Positions 1-12,005 of a stretch of DNA of 64,000 nucleotides are shown piece after piece. The stretch is from assembly GCA_036172665.1 (NCBI GenBank), contig CM069880.1, positions 7,380,501-7,444,500 of the forward strand. The letters run 5' to 3'. This DNA is from Prosopocoilus inquinatus. Lineage: Eukaryota; Arthropoda; Insecta; Coleoptera; Lucanidae. The notes below the pieces were generated by a model, which had not been told where the DNA came from, ran no database searches, and was given only the letters and a program-made list of their open reading frames with translations. A program made the position numbers and the translations under genes. Each line of letters begins with the position of its first letter. The stretch's first letter is position 1.

Positions 1-1184
1 TCATCCAACGACAACTTTTTCAGACTAAACGACAATTGGATGCGACGTAATAATCGGAAAGAATGCCATTTTTGCTAATACTCTTTCTGCTTTACAGAAA
101 AACAACGTTTTGTTTAAGGCAAAACAACAAAAAAGCGCGACGCAGCATTCGAAAGTGCTGATACCTCGTGAAAACAGATTTCTTTGGAAAAACCGATTTA
201 GGAAACTTCACCCAGTATAGATAATTTGAAGAGCTTAAAGACAACTGTTGCGCTCTTTATTAGACAAGTGAAGAAACGGCTTTATTTAATTGTAATTATT
301 TGAGAATGAGCTACGCAAAGAATTCCATTGTTAACTTTAAAAGTAGGTTGTGATAATCAACTGTTTACAAGCGAAGTTAAAATGATCGAAATGAAATAAT
401 AATAAAACTGACTGTATACTATTTACGTGACTGAATAAATCAACCACGTGGGGTAAAATGGGTTTTGTAGACTCCTTTCGTTAAATGATTTAAGTAAAGA
501 ATGTTTTGAACTTACCTAATTTCGCAGGATTCGCCTGTTTTCTTCTAGACATATTAAAAACTGTGATGTGAAATGAAAGAAATGAAAAGAAAAAGTATTT
601 TCCACAAAAGTTGTTTGTTTGTTTCTTTAGTTAGGAAGAAACATCAGGTATGTGCCAAGATGAAGAGCGAATTTTGTTTAAACACGGTTTGTTGAAACGT
701 GGGGCGGTTCTCTCCCGTTAATTATTAATACATACTTGATGTTTTATTTGTAAGGACTGTTTTGGAACATCGCGTGATACCGGCATGGTAGTCAGAGTAC
801 GCGCGGCGTCGAGACGCACATCCTGTAACGCGACGACTGGACATTCTCGATAGTTTGGATACGAAAAGCGCGCGCATTAGCAACCCTCGGGATCCTACTG
901 CGCGATATTCGGTATTACTATGTAGCACTCTGCTGAAAACTTAATTAAATGATCACACATGCTACCGACATATAATCTTTGAATTCCTATTTTTCAATTT
1001 TTGCACCTCTTGAAATTTAATATCCTACGGATAAGTCCTTGTTTTGCTTTTCTCAAAGTTTCTTAACTTTAAAAAATTCAAAACTAACGCGACCGCTATT
1101 TTTACTTTTCGATTTTTCAATTTGTTTATTTTTTTTATATGTCAATTTTATTTATATGTCAATGCGAGTTGTGTACCTGCTTAG
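1..1184. other. Unassigned AT-rich stretch
   Basis: Only short open frames occur and none looks coding. I see no splice-flanked exon, repeat or TIR here that I can defend. The most GC-rich part (about 780-905) has CpGs but no clear promoter motif. Confidence 0.4.
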
Positions 1185-1320
1185 AATGGTACACCCGGTA
1201 TATGCGTGTGCGATGTTTCGTGTTAGACACGTCGAAGAAGACCCATACAAAGGAGAATGGCACATTCGGTATATACATACATGTGCGATGTTTCGTGTTA
1301 GACATGTTGATGAAGACCCA
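1185..1320 (+). repeat. Two-copy tandem duplication, about 72 bp
   Basis: Two adjacent copies begin at 1185 and 1256 and share the stretch GTGCGATGTTTCGTGTTAGA; the second has a few extra TACA bases. The duplication makes a 113-codon open frame look repetitive, but neither strand suggests a protein. It is most likely a local duplication. Confidence 0.75.
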
Positions 1321-1369
1321 GTCGTTTTGGACATACAAAGAAGACCTTTAATAGAAAGGTTCGGGTACT

Positions 1370-2690
1370 TACCCAAATAACCAAAAATGCTTTATTAAAT
1401 TCTTATAAACCTTTATACAGCAAGTCTTTAAAACTAGAAGCTTTATTACTTGGTCCTATAAACATTTCCTTGATATTAATAAAGCACTTAAATGTCCAAA
1501 ATGGGCACAAGTAATAAAGCAAAATAATGATGTAGAAGTGTCTTAAAAGCAGCTTATAAAGTAATGTCAACATTACTTTATGCTGTATAAACGTTTCTGG
1601 AAATATTACAAATCTAATTAATAAATACGTTATAAAGAAATGAGCAATCATATTAATATTGTTCTTATACAACTCTTACAAAATAGGTTTATAGTAGCTA
1701 TTTTGTTGCCTAATTACTGTGGACACTTCTTTTTATACAAATTCTAAACAACTACTTCGACAGATAACAGTTACCAATAGTGGAGCTTAATTTTAATTAA
1801 TTTAAGGTCACAATATATCCTCTTATGTACGCAACCTAATTTAGTCTTCAGTACAACATGAAATACTGGAATTGTCGTTAGAAGACATCGACGACTTAAT
1901 TTTTCATGCAAATCAAAATTCATCGCCAAAATCGTTTCGATGCTTTTAAAAACTTTATGCGTCACGTGAAATACACAAATTTGTTGCACATAAATACTTA
2001 TTTAAAAAAATTATTATCATTATATTTACTTTAGTTATCGTGTTACTATTTTGTGGATAATTGAATTTAATAACTAATTCATTTTGTACACCAATTTATA
2101 ATTTTTTATGCAAAATAATAATTGGTTTATTCTATATGTGCTTTAAAATAATGACTGCTGCATCCTATCAAGAGGGAAGTATAAAAATATTGCGGCTAAC
2201 AGAAACGAAGTCGTAGAAGCCTATAAGCAATTATAAAACCTATAAAAAGCTGCAATACCAACAGGTTTTTCTAGCTACTTATTATGCGACACACTTCAAC
2301 CTTTATAAGAGTAAACTCCTATATTAATAATTAAATTAAAAAAACGGTCTAGATAGCCATAAATTATTATTTATATTAAGTAGAAATAGGTATTAGAACA
2401 AAATTTGCAGGAACAGCTTTCGACTTTTGTTGGTTAAGTTAACCCTCAACATGTCAAAGTTGAAATTCAAATGCTGTTAATCACGACATGAGTTCCCGAG
2501 AACAAAAGCCTAATACAGCCTATTTGACCGTTTTTTTTTTTTTATTGAACACTCGTTACTTTCACTAAGACTTACTGCTATATAATGCATTTCTAACAGT
2601 GTAACACATCCCAAACGATCCTCCTCCAAATGCCGTATAAATTTTTATTTACGTCATCCATGGGATAATATGGACGTGATACGTGTTTAA
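1370..2690 (-). repeat. R1 dispersed TIR repeat, copy a
   Basis: This non-coding block is repeated in inverse orientation at about 42940-44323 and in parts at 7190-8570, 28788-29870 and 50593-53840. Its end at 1372 (ACCCAAATAACC) resembles the inverted opposite end of the family (ACCCAAGTAAC at 50593), so R1 looks like a non-autonomous DNA element with short TIRs. This copy lacks the other end and stops near 2690. No protein is encoded. Confidence 0.7.
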
Positions 2691-2926
2691 AAATTACCTT
2701 TATTTATATAATTATAGTATACAGGGTTACAACTAATTAAAGGGCCACCATGGGGATGTCGTAAACTATAAAAGATACAAAGATGGTTAAATTACAAAAA
2801 CGTTACGCTATTTTGAAGCCTCTCAAAATATTCAGAAAACTCTTTTCTATCTCCATTCGTTTCTGAAATATCTTCAAAAAACTGAAAATCCTAATTTTCG
2901 AAAATCTCTAATATCTTCCTTATTTA

Positions 2927-3091
2927 AATAAATAGTGAGAAAACCCCTCGACCACATTAATTCACTGAAAGCGAATACGTATTTCGGTAACGAAGTTACC
3001 ATCTTCAGCGCTAAACTGATATTAATGTGGTCGAGGGGTTTTCTCACTATTTATTTGGATTACAGCCACAGGTTTTGTGTTGCTTTGTGAT
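2927..3091 (-). mobile_element. 165-bp hammerhead-bearing insertion with 15-bp TSD
   Basis: The direct repeat TATCTTCCTTATTTA occurs at 2912-2926 and 3092-3106 and flanks a 165-bp block absent from the partner arm of the host fold-back element. Counting one base of the left repeat, 2926-2961 and 3021-3056 are perfect 36-bp inverted arms, with a hammerhead ribozyme at their centre on the minus strand. A short insertion with a TSD of about 15 bp and no protein is what a non-autonomous retroelement looks like. The 35 bp at 3057-3091 extends beyond the arms. Confidence 0.75.
2952..3030 (-). ncRNA. Type I hammerhead ribozyme (family C), intact core
   Basis: Read on the minus strand: core strand CUGAAGA (3008-3002), stem II GGUAAC/GUUACC closed by UUC, then GAAA (2985-2982), then stem III as the palindrome AUACGUAU, then U17 at 2974 as the predicted cleavage nucleotide. 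Stem I begins AGCG/CGCU and, after an internal loop, continues in the perfect CCACATTAAT/ATTAATGTGG pair. Every invariant hammerhead position (CUGANGA, GAAA, UH) is present. The very short palindromic stem III is typical of Penelope- and retrozyme-linked hammerheads, which often work as dimers. Confidence 0.85.
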
Positions 3092-3949
3092 TATCTTCCT
3101 TATTTATTAAAATAGAATCATGAAATTCGATACTTGTATGTTAAATTCGATCAGCAATCTAATAGAGTCTGAAGAAACAGGTTAGGATTGACAGTTTCGC
3201 AGATACGACTGTCAAATGTCTTTTTTCTTATGGACGCTACCTTAGGTATTCATACCACATGATACAAAAGCAAAATCTGAATACGATCATACGACACACT
3301 TATGCTTTTATTAAAACAAAATATCAAGATACTACAAAAGATTTTGAAAAAATAATATCTAGTAGACGGGTGCGTGTAAATATTCAGAACTGAAATTATT
3401 ATTAAAATAATAAATGTTACTCAATTATGGTACTTATTTACATTTTTACATAAAAGAAATCACTTTTTAACAATAATTCTCAGTAACCTAATATTTTGTT
3501 TCAAAACAAAAGCATAAACGTTCATACGGTCGTATTCAAAAATTATTTCTGCATCATGTGCCGTCAATATCTAAGGTAGCGTCCATAAGAAAAGAAACAG
3601 TTGACAGTCGTATCTACGAAACTGTCAAACGTAACCTATTTCTTCGAACTGCATTACGTTGTCCATCGAATTTAATGTAAAAACACCGAATTTTATGCTT
3701 TTATCTTAAGACATAAAGAAGATATTCGAGATTTTTGAAAATGAGAATTTCAGTTTTTTGAAGATACTTCAAAAACGAATGAAAATAGAAAAGATTTTTT
3801 GCATATTTTTTTAGACCTCAAGATAGTGCAACTTTTCTACAATTTAACCATCTTTGTATCTTTTATACTTTACGAGATCCCCATAGTGGCCCTTTAATTA
3901 GTTGTACCTGTATATAGTTTTCTGTCCTGGCGGATTTGCAAGGTTTCCG

Positions 3950-4912
3950 AATTGCTGAGGTAACCATATAAAGAGTTTATTGAATAATAAAAGAAACTCC
4001 ATGTGTTTAACTTACATTATTAAAAAGGATACTTTAATACGAAAAAAATATATATGTAAAAATGTGAACAGGAATAAACAAAATGTATTATGAACAAAAT
4101 GTAATATAAACAAAATGTGCATAATTTGTCCCGGATTAAGTTTATAAGAGAGAAAGTTTATTTTTAATTTACAAAAAAAAAATAAAATAAAATAAAAGGA
4201 AACTTCAAAAGTTACCAAGGGATGGTGAGTTAATTGAGTAGCTTAAAACGTTGATTTTGGTTTCTTTTCTTTTCGATTTTAAGAACACACTGTATTAATA
4301 CTGAAATTTTAATTACATATATGTTATAAATCAAGCAAAACTTTTGTCCTATGACATTTTTTCTGTAAATATAAAAATAAACTTTTTTCTCTCTTGTAAA
4401 CTCAGTCCAGGGACATACTGTATATTTTTGTTTTATTACTAAAAAAAGAAAATTTGAGCGGAATAAAAAGTCTTTAATGTGGGCATTATTTCCTTCTGTC
4501 CAGTCGTTACACTTAGTGAAACCCTTCTTCACTATTTTCCTTTGAATTAGGTTTTTTGCCTCTCCCATGTTTGTAAGGCAAATATTTTAATTTTGACCTC
4601 TGCAAGCATTCGTTTGTTAAAACATTTTAAAATCATTGTTTTGTCTGGTTCACTCTAAATGCCCACACAGTAGCCAAGGCTATCAATTAAATAATAATAA
4701 TAATAATAAAGTTTATTTGATCATTACAAGCGAGAACACAAATATTATTTATTATATATATTATTATTATGTACTGGAGTTACCGATTTTTATCGAATAT
4801 CAAAAAAGTTTTCTGGACTGAAGAGGTAAAAATTCCAGTGTCCGAAATATACAAAGAACCGGATTGCTGGAGTGACCGGATCAGAGCGTGTCCGAACTAG
4901 CGAGACTCTACA
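3950..4912. other. Unassigned stretch, possible LINE 3' tail
   Basis: No gene is recognisable. Around 4691-4711 an (AAT)n run precedes AAAGTTTATTTGATC, the kind of ending seen on many insect LINE 3' tails, on the plus strand. No upstream reverse-transcriptase frame accompanies it, so this is only a suggestion. The A- and T-rich remainder holds only chance frames. Confidence 0.3.
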
Positions 4913-4920
4913 GTAATTAC

Positions 4921-7181
4921 TAGAGAGCGGATTTATATGCGAGTAATTTTGATGAAATATGCGCATATATATGCACTAAAAAATGATGAAATATGCACAT
5001 ATATATGCACTAAAAATGGCGAAATATGTGCAAGATAGGCCGAACACTTCAAATAATGCAATAACTGGTCTACTGTGTTTTATGGGCATTCTTATTCAAA
5101 TAAAAAACATTATATTTTATACAATTTATTTACATTTATTTGTAAACGCTTATATGAAGGAAGTATGTATATTATGTATGTACATTATTAAGTAAATATT
5201 ATAACGACTAAAAAAATCTTCGGTTATAATTTACAACAATGTGTTTTTCCAAGTTCTCTACCAGGAAATTTTGCCTTTTATCTGACAAAATGTTTTTATA
5301 AATTGAAAAACTCCTTTCAACATCCACGGAGGTAATTGGGGCATATTTAAAGTGACTCATAGCTGAAAATTCTACACTTAAGTCAATTTCAAAGTTTCCA
5401 TTCAAAATTTCGTAAATTTCCTCAAGGGTTTTGAAGCCGCTATTTTTATCTAAAACGGATAAACATTTTTTATTTACTGAACTGCCGATTTTACCTGGAA
5501 CTTTTGAAATATTCTCTTTAAATTCTTTAACAATTTTAACGGATTCTATTAAAGACATTTTCGGTTTTTCTAAATTGTTTATAGTTTGTATTACAAAACT
5601 GTAATGCATTTTGATGAAGTTCAGTTGATTTGCCAATGAAGTTTTTGTTACAATATTTTGTGCCTTTGCAATAGCAGCACTATCTTGGGCATTAAACTCT
5701 ACAACCAATTCCTTAATTGCTACAAAATGTTCAGCATAAAACATTGCCGCTTCCAACCAAGTTCCCCACCTAGTCAACACTGGTTCGGGAGGTAAAGGTA
5801 CATTCGGCAATTTTTCCCTGTACAACTGAACTCGTAGGGGACTTTTGACAAATATTTTTTTTAATGGTACTAATTAGTAGATTTACATCAGAAAATTCAC
5901 ATCTAATATGTTCAGCTACTCTGTTACATCCATGAGCTAAACAACTCACGTGAACTAAATTTTTATAAATTGTTTTAAATTGCTGCCCGGCTTTAACCAT
6001 GTAAGGGGCAGCATCTGATACCATAAGTAAAATTTTTTCAGTAGGAACTACATTAGGTGAGAAAAATTTCATAAAACATTCATTAACAGATCTTAAAATA
6101 CTTAAATGATTAGTTTTGTCTAACTGTGTACAGGCTATTAAATAAGATTCACTAGGTTTATCTTCCCGCAAAGACCCTATTAACAAATTTACAATGTAAC
6201 GCCCACAAGAATCAGTAGTTTCATCCACAATAAAATAAATATATTGATTTTCTACGATTTTCTTGACTTCTTTTAGAGTATCGTTGTAGATGCGAGGCAC
6301 GTAATTTTTTCTTAACGTACTTTCATCGGAAACATTTTTCTTGGTATATTTTTCCAAAAAACTTTTAAAAATAGAATTTTGCAGTTTTTTCAAAGGTATG
6401 TTTGCACAAATCATCGCCTCGCATAAATCAGCATTAAATTCTTGTTGTTCATTAGATGAAGGCATCAACGACGGTCCACTGTCTAAGGGTAATTGAAATG
6501 TTTTCGATTCATTCATCTTCTTGCATTTTGACTTGTGTAGTTCTGTCCCGACATGTTGTGTGACCGAAAATTTTCGTTAGGTTGGTATCTACAACAAGAA
6601 CTTGAATTTTTTTAAACTGTCTGAACTTTCAATATTCAAGAACCAAGCAAATATTTACCTAAGGAGGAAGAAAACAAACTTAAAACTTACCATTTTACTA
6701 TAGGCTTTACAGAATACGCTTCCATTGGTGTAAGCAAGCTCGGGATAGCTTCTGATCCAGGAATTAACCAGGCTCGAATTGTCTTTCGGCATATTGCACT
6801 TCTCACAAACAAAAATACTTTTACGGAAGAACTAAACGTTCGCAGCAATAACCGACTAATAATCCGTGAAGAAGTGATGAAACAATATTGCAAACATGAA
6901 CGCCCCCCCGCATCGTTAAGAAAGTACTTGGAAATCCCTTATTCACTACTTGGAAAATTCTGCCTGCTTAAGCCCAAGAAGGGTGCAAACTAGACCCTAA
7001 TTAATGCAACAACATGTTCTGACGAATTAAGAATTCAGGAAAAAATTTACTCACTTCGAGACAAATTCTTTCAAATATGCATATATATGCACGTTTTTAA
7101 GAAATATGCGAAAATTGAACAAAATGCTCAAATATGCAAAATATGCATGCAATATGCATTTAGCATAGAATCCGCTCTTTA
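4921..7181 (-). mobile_element. hAT DNA transposon, 2261 bp
   Basis: The left end TAGAGAGCGGATT and the inverted right end TAAAGAGCGGATT form TIRs. The 8-bp sequence GTAATTAC borders both sides (4913-4920 and 7182-7189), the target-duplication length of hAT elements. ATATGC motifs cluster just inside both ends (4937-5030 and 7075-7160), as hAT subterminal transposase sites do. The cargo is one transposase pseudogene on the minus strand. The right flank matches repeat R1, so the element landed in or beside an R1 copy. GTAATTAC is its own reverse complement, so TSD and extended TIR cannot be told apart from the ends alone; the R1 match favours TSD. Confidence 0.9.
5208..6792 (-). pseudogene. 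hAT transposase (DUF659 / hATC type), frameshifted
   Basis: The likely start is the ATG at 6792-6790 (MPKDNSSLVNSW). It opens a degenerate BED-like finger: the first Cys pair is reduced to CKAY, a GTAAGT donor-like site follows at about 6690, and the H-x5-H half lies near 6550 behind an in-frame stop. The catalytic part runs 6516-5850, with FIVDETTD (first Asp, about 6220), LMVSDAAPYM (second Asp) and CLAHGCNRV. A one-base slip in the A-run at about 5857-5864 moves the reading into the 5825-5208 frame. That frame carries LTRWGTW and the dimerisation region with SVDVERSFSIYKNI. Apart from the finger and the slip, the protein is well preserved at roughly 490 residues, so the copy is fairly young. 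Expected activity is cut-and-paste transposition in the nucleus; this copy should be inactive. Confidence 0.88.
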
Positions 7182-7189
7182 GTAATTAC

Positions 7190-8570
7190 AAACATAACCC
7201 CCAAATAGTCATTAGAAATTATTTTAAACGCGAACTAGTAACTTGTTTCTCATCGAAGAACCAAAATAGAAAAATAGTGTAGAAGGCATTAATGATAGTA
7301 TTCTAAATTGGATTATTAACCGGTTATTGACCGGTTAATTATCCGGTTAATAACACTCGGTAAATTACTTTATTTACCTGTGGTTATTTATTTTGAATTT
7401 GGCGCAACTTCTTTAGGGATATTGAAGTTTTTTTTTTGTTTTTAACGATTAGTGAAATCAAATTAACGCTATTTTATGAGACGTTATAAATGTTAATAAA
7501 ACTGAAAACGGAAAGGAAAATCTGAAATACAATAATTTACAAAGTGCACTTGTCGTTTTTGCATTGAAGATTATGGATATAAAAACTTTCTCGAAATTCC
7601 ACACACATTTTACCTTATTGTCCACCGTAGGGAGGAAGTTCTATTACTTCCTCTACCTGTAGTTGTTATAATACTTCCGGTTATAAGATCATAACATAAC
7701 CTTTAAATTATTAGAAAATTATTTTTAAACTTTCAATGGACACTTAAAATTGAAAACAATATACGTTCATTCCACTTTTATCAGTGTCTGTTTATAGTTT
7801 AAAAACCATTTTCTTACAATTTTTATGAGACAAGAGTCAACTTTTAATTGTTATTAATAAATAAGAAAAAGATTATTTTCTCATAAAATCAGGATTGTTT
7901 GGTAGCAGTATTTGGTCTTTTCTGAAAGGTTAAGTAAAAAGCAACACAATAGAGCAAGTTTATTTCATTTCGTTATTTACTTTATTTACCGTTTAATTTA
8001 CCGGAAAAAAATCCGGTAAATTTAGTCAATTATATAATTTACCGGTAAATTTACAACACTAATTAGTACACTTGTCTACTTGACGCTCGCGTGCTAAAAT
8101 AAAATTTCTTATGTAACTTGCTTTTTAATATACTATTATTAAAACAATCCTAAATCTATATTACTTCCGTTTGACGTTTTAGTTAGATGATTGTTATATA
8201 AAACCTGCACAATCTATTATACATCATTTATAATTTAAGCTCTTTGTAATCGTGTATAACAAATATTTTTCCTTAATACAGACAAATTACTTTATATTTA
8301 TTATTTTACGGTGTTTAAACCACATTATAAAACAATAATAAAAACTGTACTAATGTTTTTTAAAGACCATTGCGCACTCTTCAGAATTTTTATAAATATG
8401 AAAAGCGACCACGAACGCCATTCTACTTACAGAAGGTACAAAGAAAATATTTATAATGCAGATGTAAACATTTTATTACTTAGAGTTTATGCTTGTTCTT
8501 AAAAGTAAATTGTTCTGTAAGCATTTTTTTTCAAAATAAAGAGAATAGTACAGTAATTTAGCTGTAATAA
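7190..8570 (-). repeat. R1 dispersed repeat, copy b (interrupted)
   Basis: 7190-7284 and 8059-8570 match R1 copies at 43000-43250 and 50593-51200 in inverse orientation, ending in GTGTTACTTGGGT at about 8568. The middle (7285-8058) is a separate insertion. The hAT element abuts the truncated left side. No coding potential. Confidence 0.7.
7285..8058. mobile_element. Insertion with CCGGTTAA-rich ends inside R1
   Basis: R1 sequence breaks off at 7284 and resumes at about 8059. The inserted block starts with repeated TTAACCGG/CCGGTTAA motifs (7315-7350) and ends with inverted ACCGGTAAATT motifs (7990-8050), so it resembles a short TIR element. Inside it, about 7770-7855 resembles the untranslated end of the Penelope-like element at 17030-17100 and 17680-17750. 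No protein is recognisable. Confidence 0.45.
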
Positions 8571-8639
8571 GCAATACATGTGTTACTTGGGTAGATCTTC
8601 CACCAATCTGCGCCACATTAACGCTAACATATCGCGTGG

Positions 8640-8916
8640 ATGGTTAATTGCCGCATCTCCAGCTACGATCGCACGGACGTCTACAGAAATTTTGTCGACT
8701 TCACAAGACCAGGATAACTCCAAATTTGGAAGACAAAGTCCTGTTCTCTCAGATCGCCGAATGAAAATCCCAGTGTTTGCTAAAGAAGCTGGAGTATCTA
8801 AAACTCTAATTTACAATGTTGGAAGTAGATCTAGGTAAAAGAGGTTTCTGTAAGATGGGTTCCCAAATTCCTTACACCGAAACAGAAACTGTCCGGGAAA
8901 GACATTTGTACATTTA
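8640..8916 (+). pseudogene. Mariner-type transposase relic (HTH region)
   Basis: The frame contains DRRMKIPVFAKEAGVSKTLI, close in pattern to the second helix-turn-helix of mariner transposases (DRRLT..ELA...GIS..T). After a frameshift near 8818 it continues with EVDLGKR, resembling the family's EDLG.RKVSA stretch. The catalytic DDD domain is not found downstream, where unrelated tandem repeats begin. Identification rests on about 50 residues and is tentative; the relic cannot encode a working transposase. Confidence 0.4.
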
Positions 8917-9136
8917 ATCGCTTTAGAGATCTAGATATTTTATTGGCATCCCCCCACGAAATAGAAGTCAATGCAATCGATTTTAAAAGCACCATCTCTA
9001 CCTCCAAAGATGGGGAGAACTCGGTTGTCTTCTGAAAAATTGCTTGTTTTTAAGATTGTGAAGATATTTCGCTTATTGAACATATGGAAAAAGGGTCCAC
9101 AATTAAAGTTTGCGGAAGGACTATTCCAAAATTGAA

Positions 9137-9760
9137 GCAGTCCTTTAGAGAAGAACATCTGAATTCATGGAGAATTAAAGCTTTGCTGCAGGGTCCACAG
9201 AATTTTCCTCAGCCTATGAGTCGAAAGTCAGCGAGTATTGTTTTTGAGGCACAAATTGAAATAAAACAATCGAGGAACGCTGGCCCCAGCAGTTCCTTAG
9301 AGAAAAACATCAGAATTCTTGAATAACAAACTTAACTGCTGCAGGGTCCATAAAATTTTCCTCGAGCGATGAGTTGAAAGTTGCCGAGTATTGTTTTTTG
9401 AGGCACAAATTGAAATAAAACAACTCGAGGAACGCTGGTTCCAGCAGTCCTTTAGAGAAAGACATCCGAATTCATGGATAACTGAAACTTAAGTGCTGCA
9501 GGGTCAATAAAATTTTCCCCAAGCGATGAGTTGAAAGTTGCCGATTATTGTTTTTTGAGGCACAAATTGAAATAAAACAACTCGAGGAACGCTGGTCCCA
9601 GCAGTCCTTTAGATAAAGACATCCGAATTCATGTGAAACTTAACCGCTGCAGGGTCCACAAAATTTTTCTCAAGTGATGAGTTGAAAGTCGCAGAGCGTT
9701 GTTTTTTGAGACACAAATTAAAATAAACAACCTAAGTAAAACTGGGTCCAGTGCATTAGT
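9137..9760 (+). repeat. Tandem array, four copies of about 155 bp
   Basis: The motif GCTGCAGGGTC recurs at 9185, 9338, 9495 and 9646 (spacings 153, 157 and 151). Each unit also carries AGTCCTTTAGA, GACATCCGAATTCATG and GAGGCACAAATT in the same order. Copies differ by small indels and substitutions, so the array is not recent. An 80-codon open frame over the first units is a by-product. No promoter or protein is evident. Confidence 0.85.
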
Positions 9761-9769
9761 CTAGAACGT

Positions 9770-10870
9770 AGAGAAAATGCTTTTTTTGGAGTTCTGCGAG
9801 TATTCTTTCATGATTTAAAGAACGCCATCGTGTTTCGATTTCTTCTTTAACAGGAGACTTGAACCTGGTGAGTGGCTTGGTTAGAACTGTATAGAAAGCT
9901 TTTAAAGTTTTGGATTGAAATAGTTACATCTATCGTCTCAGTGATTAAGTGGTTAAGTCGAAATTTTGTCCAAAATGTGTTGAGTGGCTTACTAGAAGCA
10001 ATAACCTGTTTTCTCCGTAATATATGTAGCAAAGTTAGTCACTGGTTTGAAAAGGAGTTAATTGTGATGTGTATTTACTGATTTACTACAAAATCCGTAT
10101 TTTACACACACGTTTTTTGAGACACTTTTCAGAGTCTAGAAGTCGCACTCTGAAAAGTTGTGAAATTTGACTCAACCACTTATTCACCGAGACGACAGAT
10201 ATGTTCATGATATTGGGATCGTTCGAGAACCTCCAAAACTAGACGCCTTAAGACCAAATTATCTCTCAGTATGAATTGGTGTTGGAGGACGTCTGAGGTT
10301 TTCTGAGGTGAGATTGGAGAAGTTGTAAAGCAAGGGTCGAATTTTGTTGGGGGAGCAAATAGGTCCCGAAACAATGCCCTACGTCACACTTGCGACGATG
10401 GAAAGAAAGAAATTAGTCTTCATTTTGTAGATCATTCTAAATTTTATCAAATACTTGGGAAAAGTCTACAATAAAAGCAACCAAGTAATATCTTTTATTT
10501 CTCATTCTTACTTTGATTGCTACACGATGAATTTATTCTATGAAGCATGGTGGTGGCGAAAGCCAAATAATTTGGGATTAAATTCTACTCAACCATTGGA
10601 GCTATTCTCTCTGTATATTTTTTTGGAATACTTTGAAACTACGCTAAGGAAACTGGTGAGGCGGTAGAAGCAACTTGAGATGTCTTTTGTTTCCTTCCTA
10701 AAATCAACAAAATTCGATTTCTAAAATCTAAAATGGGAATATATTACAAACTTATTGTAATAATTTTTGATCCATGAAGGACTTATTTCGGCGAATTGCT
10801 AGAAGAGAAAAATACCAGGTGGCATACATTTCTGTATGGTTTTGTATGTAATTTTCTTTTTACACCAGTT
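9770..10870. other. Unassigned stretch
   Basis: No recognisable gene or element. Short open frames on both strands near 9850-10370 lack any family motif. At 10120-10160 a small inverted pair (ACTTTTCAGAGT / ACTCTGAAAAGT) can form a hairpin. Confidence 0.35.
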
Positions 10871-11226
10871 TAGGGATGACGATGGATATCCAGGTACCTG
10901 GGTACCCGTTTATTTAAATCGACCCTTTATGAATACCCATTGCCCGATACCTGATCATTACCCAATTCCCAATACCTAATATTAGGTAAAATGACCAACA
11001 ACCGAGTGGACTTCATTTCAATTCGTTTGTGACCTTCATTACATTTCACTCAAGTGAGCATCAATTACTGGGAATACTTCTAACATAGCTTTTCAAAACG
11101 TTATTCTACACTTATCGATTATCCAAGTAATTATCGGGTATCCGGTACTTATCGGGTAACGGGTAACTACCAGGGTATCAGTAACGGGTATCCGGGTAGC
11201 AAAATTATCGGGTATCGGTATCCCTA
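10871..11226. mobile_element. Short hAT-like MITE
   Basis: The block starts TAGGGATGAC and ends ATCCCTA, and its ends are packed with GGTACC/GGGTATC motifs in inverted orientation. Flanking octamers CACCAGTT and CAGCAGTA agree at 6 of 8 positions, compatible with a decayed 8-bp hAT target duplication. It is 356 bp long without coding capacity. Confidence 0.55.
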
Positions 11227-12005
11227 CAGCAGTATTTATTATTTAAATAAAAACACAAAGCTTCTTCCTAATGTTTTTCGGCAACTACGCCTTTATTTTA
11301 ATAGACATTCTACAATTCACTGTCAACCTCTGTGAAAACTTTTTAAGAGCGAACGCGTGTTTCGCTCGCAATGCGACATTCTCAGCGCTAGACAGAAAGT
11401 GAAAGTTAAAAAAGTACTCATAGGATTTGTGATGGGGGCAATGAAATGTGCAGTATTGTTCTAATTTCAAAAAAAATCTTTAGTAGAAATGAAAATGAAA
11501 ATTTCGCTTACCTCTGATGTATTCTATATGAAATTAAATTGGCTTTGAATTTTTTTTTTTAAATAATTTAAATAAGAATTAGAACTGTTAAGAGAACATA
11601 CTTGTTGAGTATAAATTAATGAAATTCGTGATTAAATAAATTGTTTACTTGTATTTATGTTCGATTTGAAAATTCACAGAATTGCTCAATTTAAAAATTG
11701 CATCAACAGTCAATAAACACTCATCTTCCCTACATCTCAAGTCCTTATGAGATTATAATCAATTGTAATTCATAATATTTATTTATTAAAAGTCACTTAA
11801 AAATTGATTAGGAATGGAAAGTGCGACAGACACAAACTTATGAAGCGCCCTTGGAATAAAAATTAGAATTAAATCCATTTCACTGATTTAAATGTCACAG
11901 CTAAAGTAATTGATTACTTTTCAAATTGTTGAATTAATTACAATAAAACTTATTGGATAATTAACTTCAACTTCATTTTCATTTAAATTCATTCATTTAA
12001 ATTTC
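11227..12005. other. AT-rich intergenic stretch upstream of BORCS6
   Basis: No gene or repeat is identifiable. AT content is high, with ATTTAAAT-type runs at 11930-12005, just before composition turns CpG-richer at the BORCS6 5' region. Confidence 0.4.

Larger units (their letters stand above)
2722..3910. mobile_element. Fold-back TA-target element with long inverted arms
   Basis: The ends CAGGGTTACAACTAATTAAA and, inverted, CAGGTACAACTAATTAAA are flanked by TA on both sides (2720-2721 and 3911-3912). The arms remain complementary inward for about 500 bp, to roughly 3325 and 3490, leaving a loop of about 165 bp. No transposase frame is present. TA target and TIR style suggest the Tc1/mariner superfamily. 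A solo end of the same family lies at 56975-57023, and the element at 23914-24536 is related. The left arm is interrupted by the ribozyme insertion at 2927-3091. Confidence 0.8.

Noticed and set aside
1039..1380. 113-codon open frame
   Set aside because: Its internal repeat comes from a 72-bp DNA duplication, the opposite strand is also open, and no family motif is seen.
9137..9760. CRISPR-like array
   Set aside because: Units are contiguous 155-bp tandem copies without short repeats and unique spacers, and the genome is eukaryotic.
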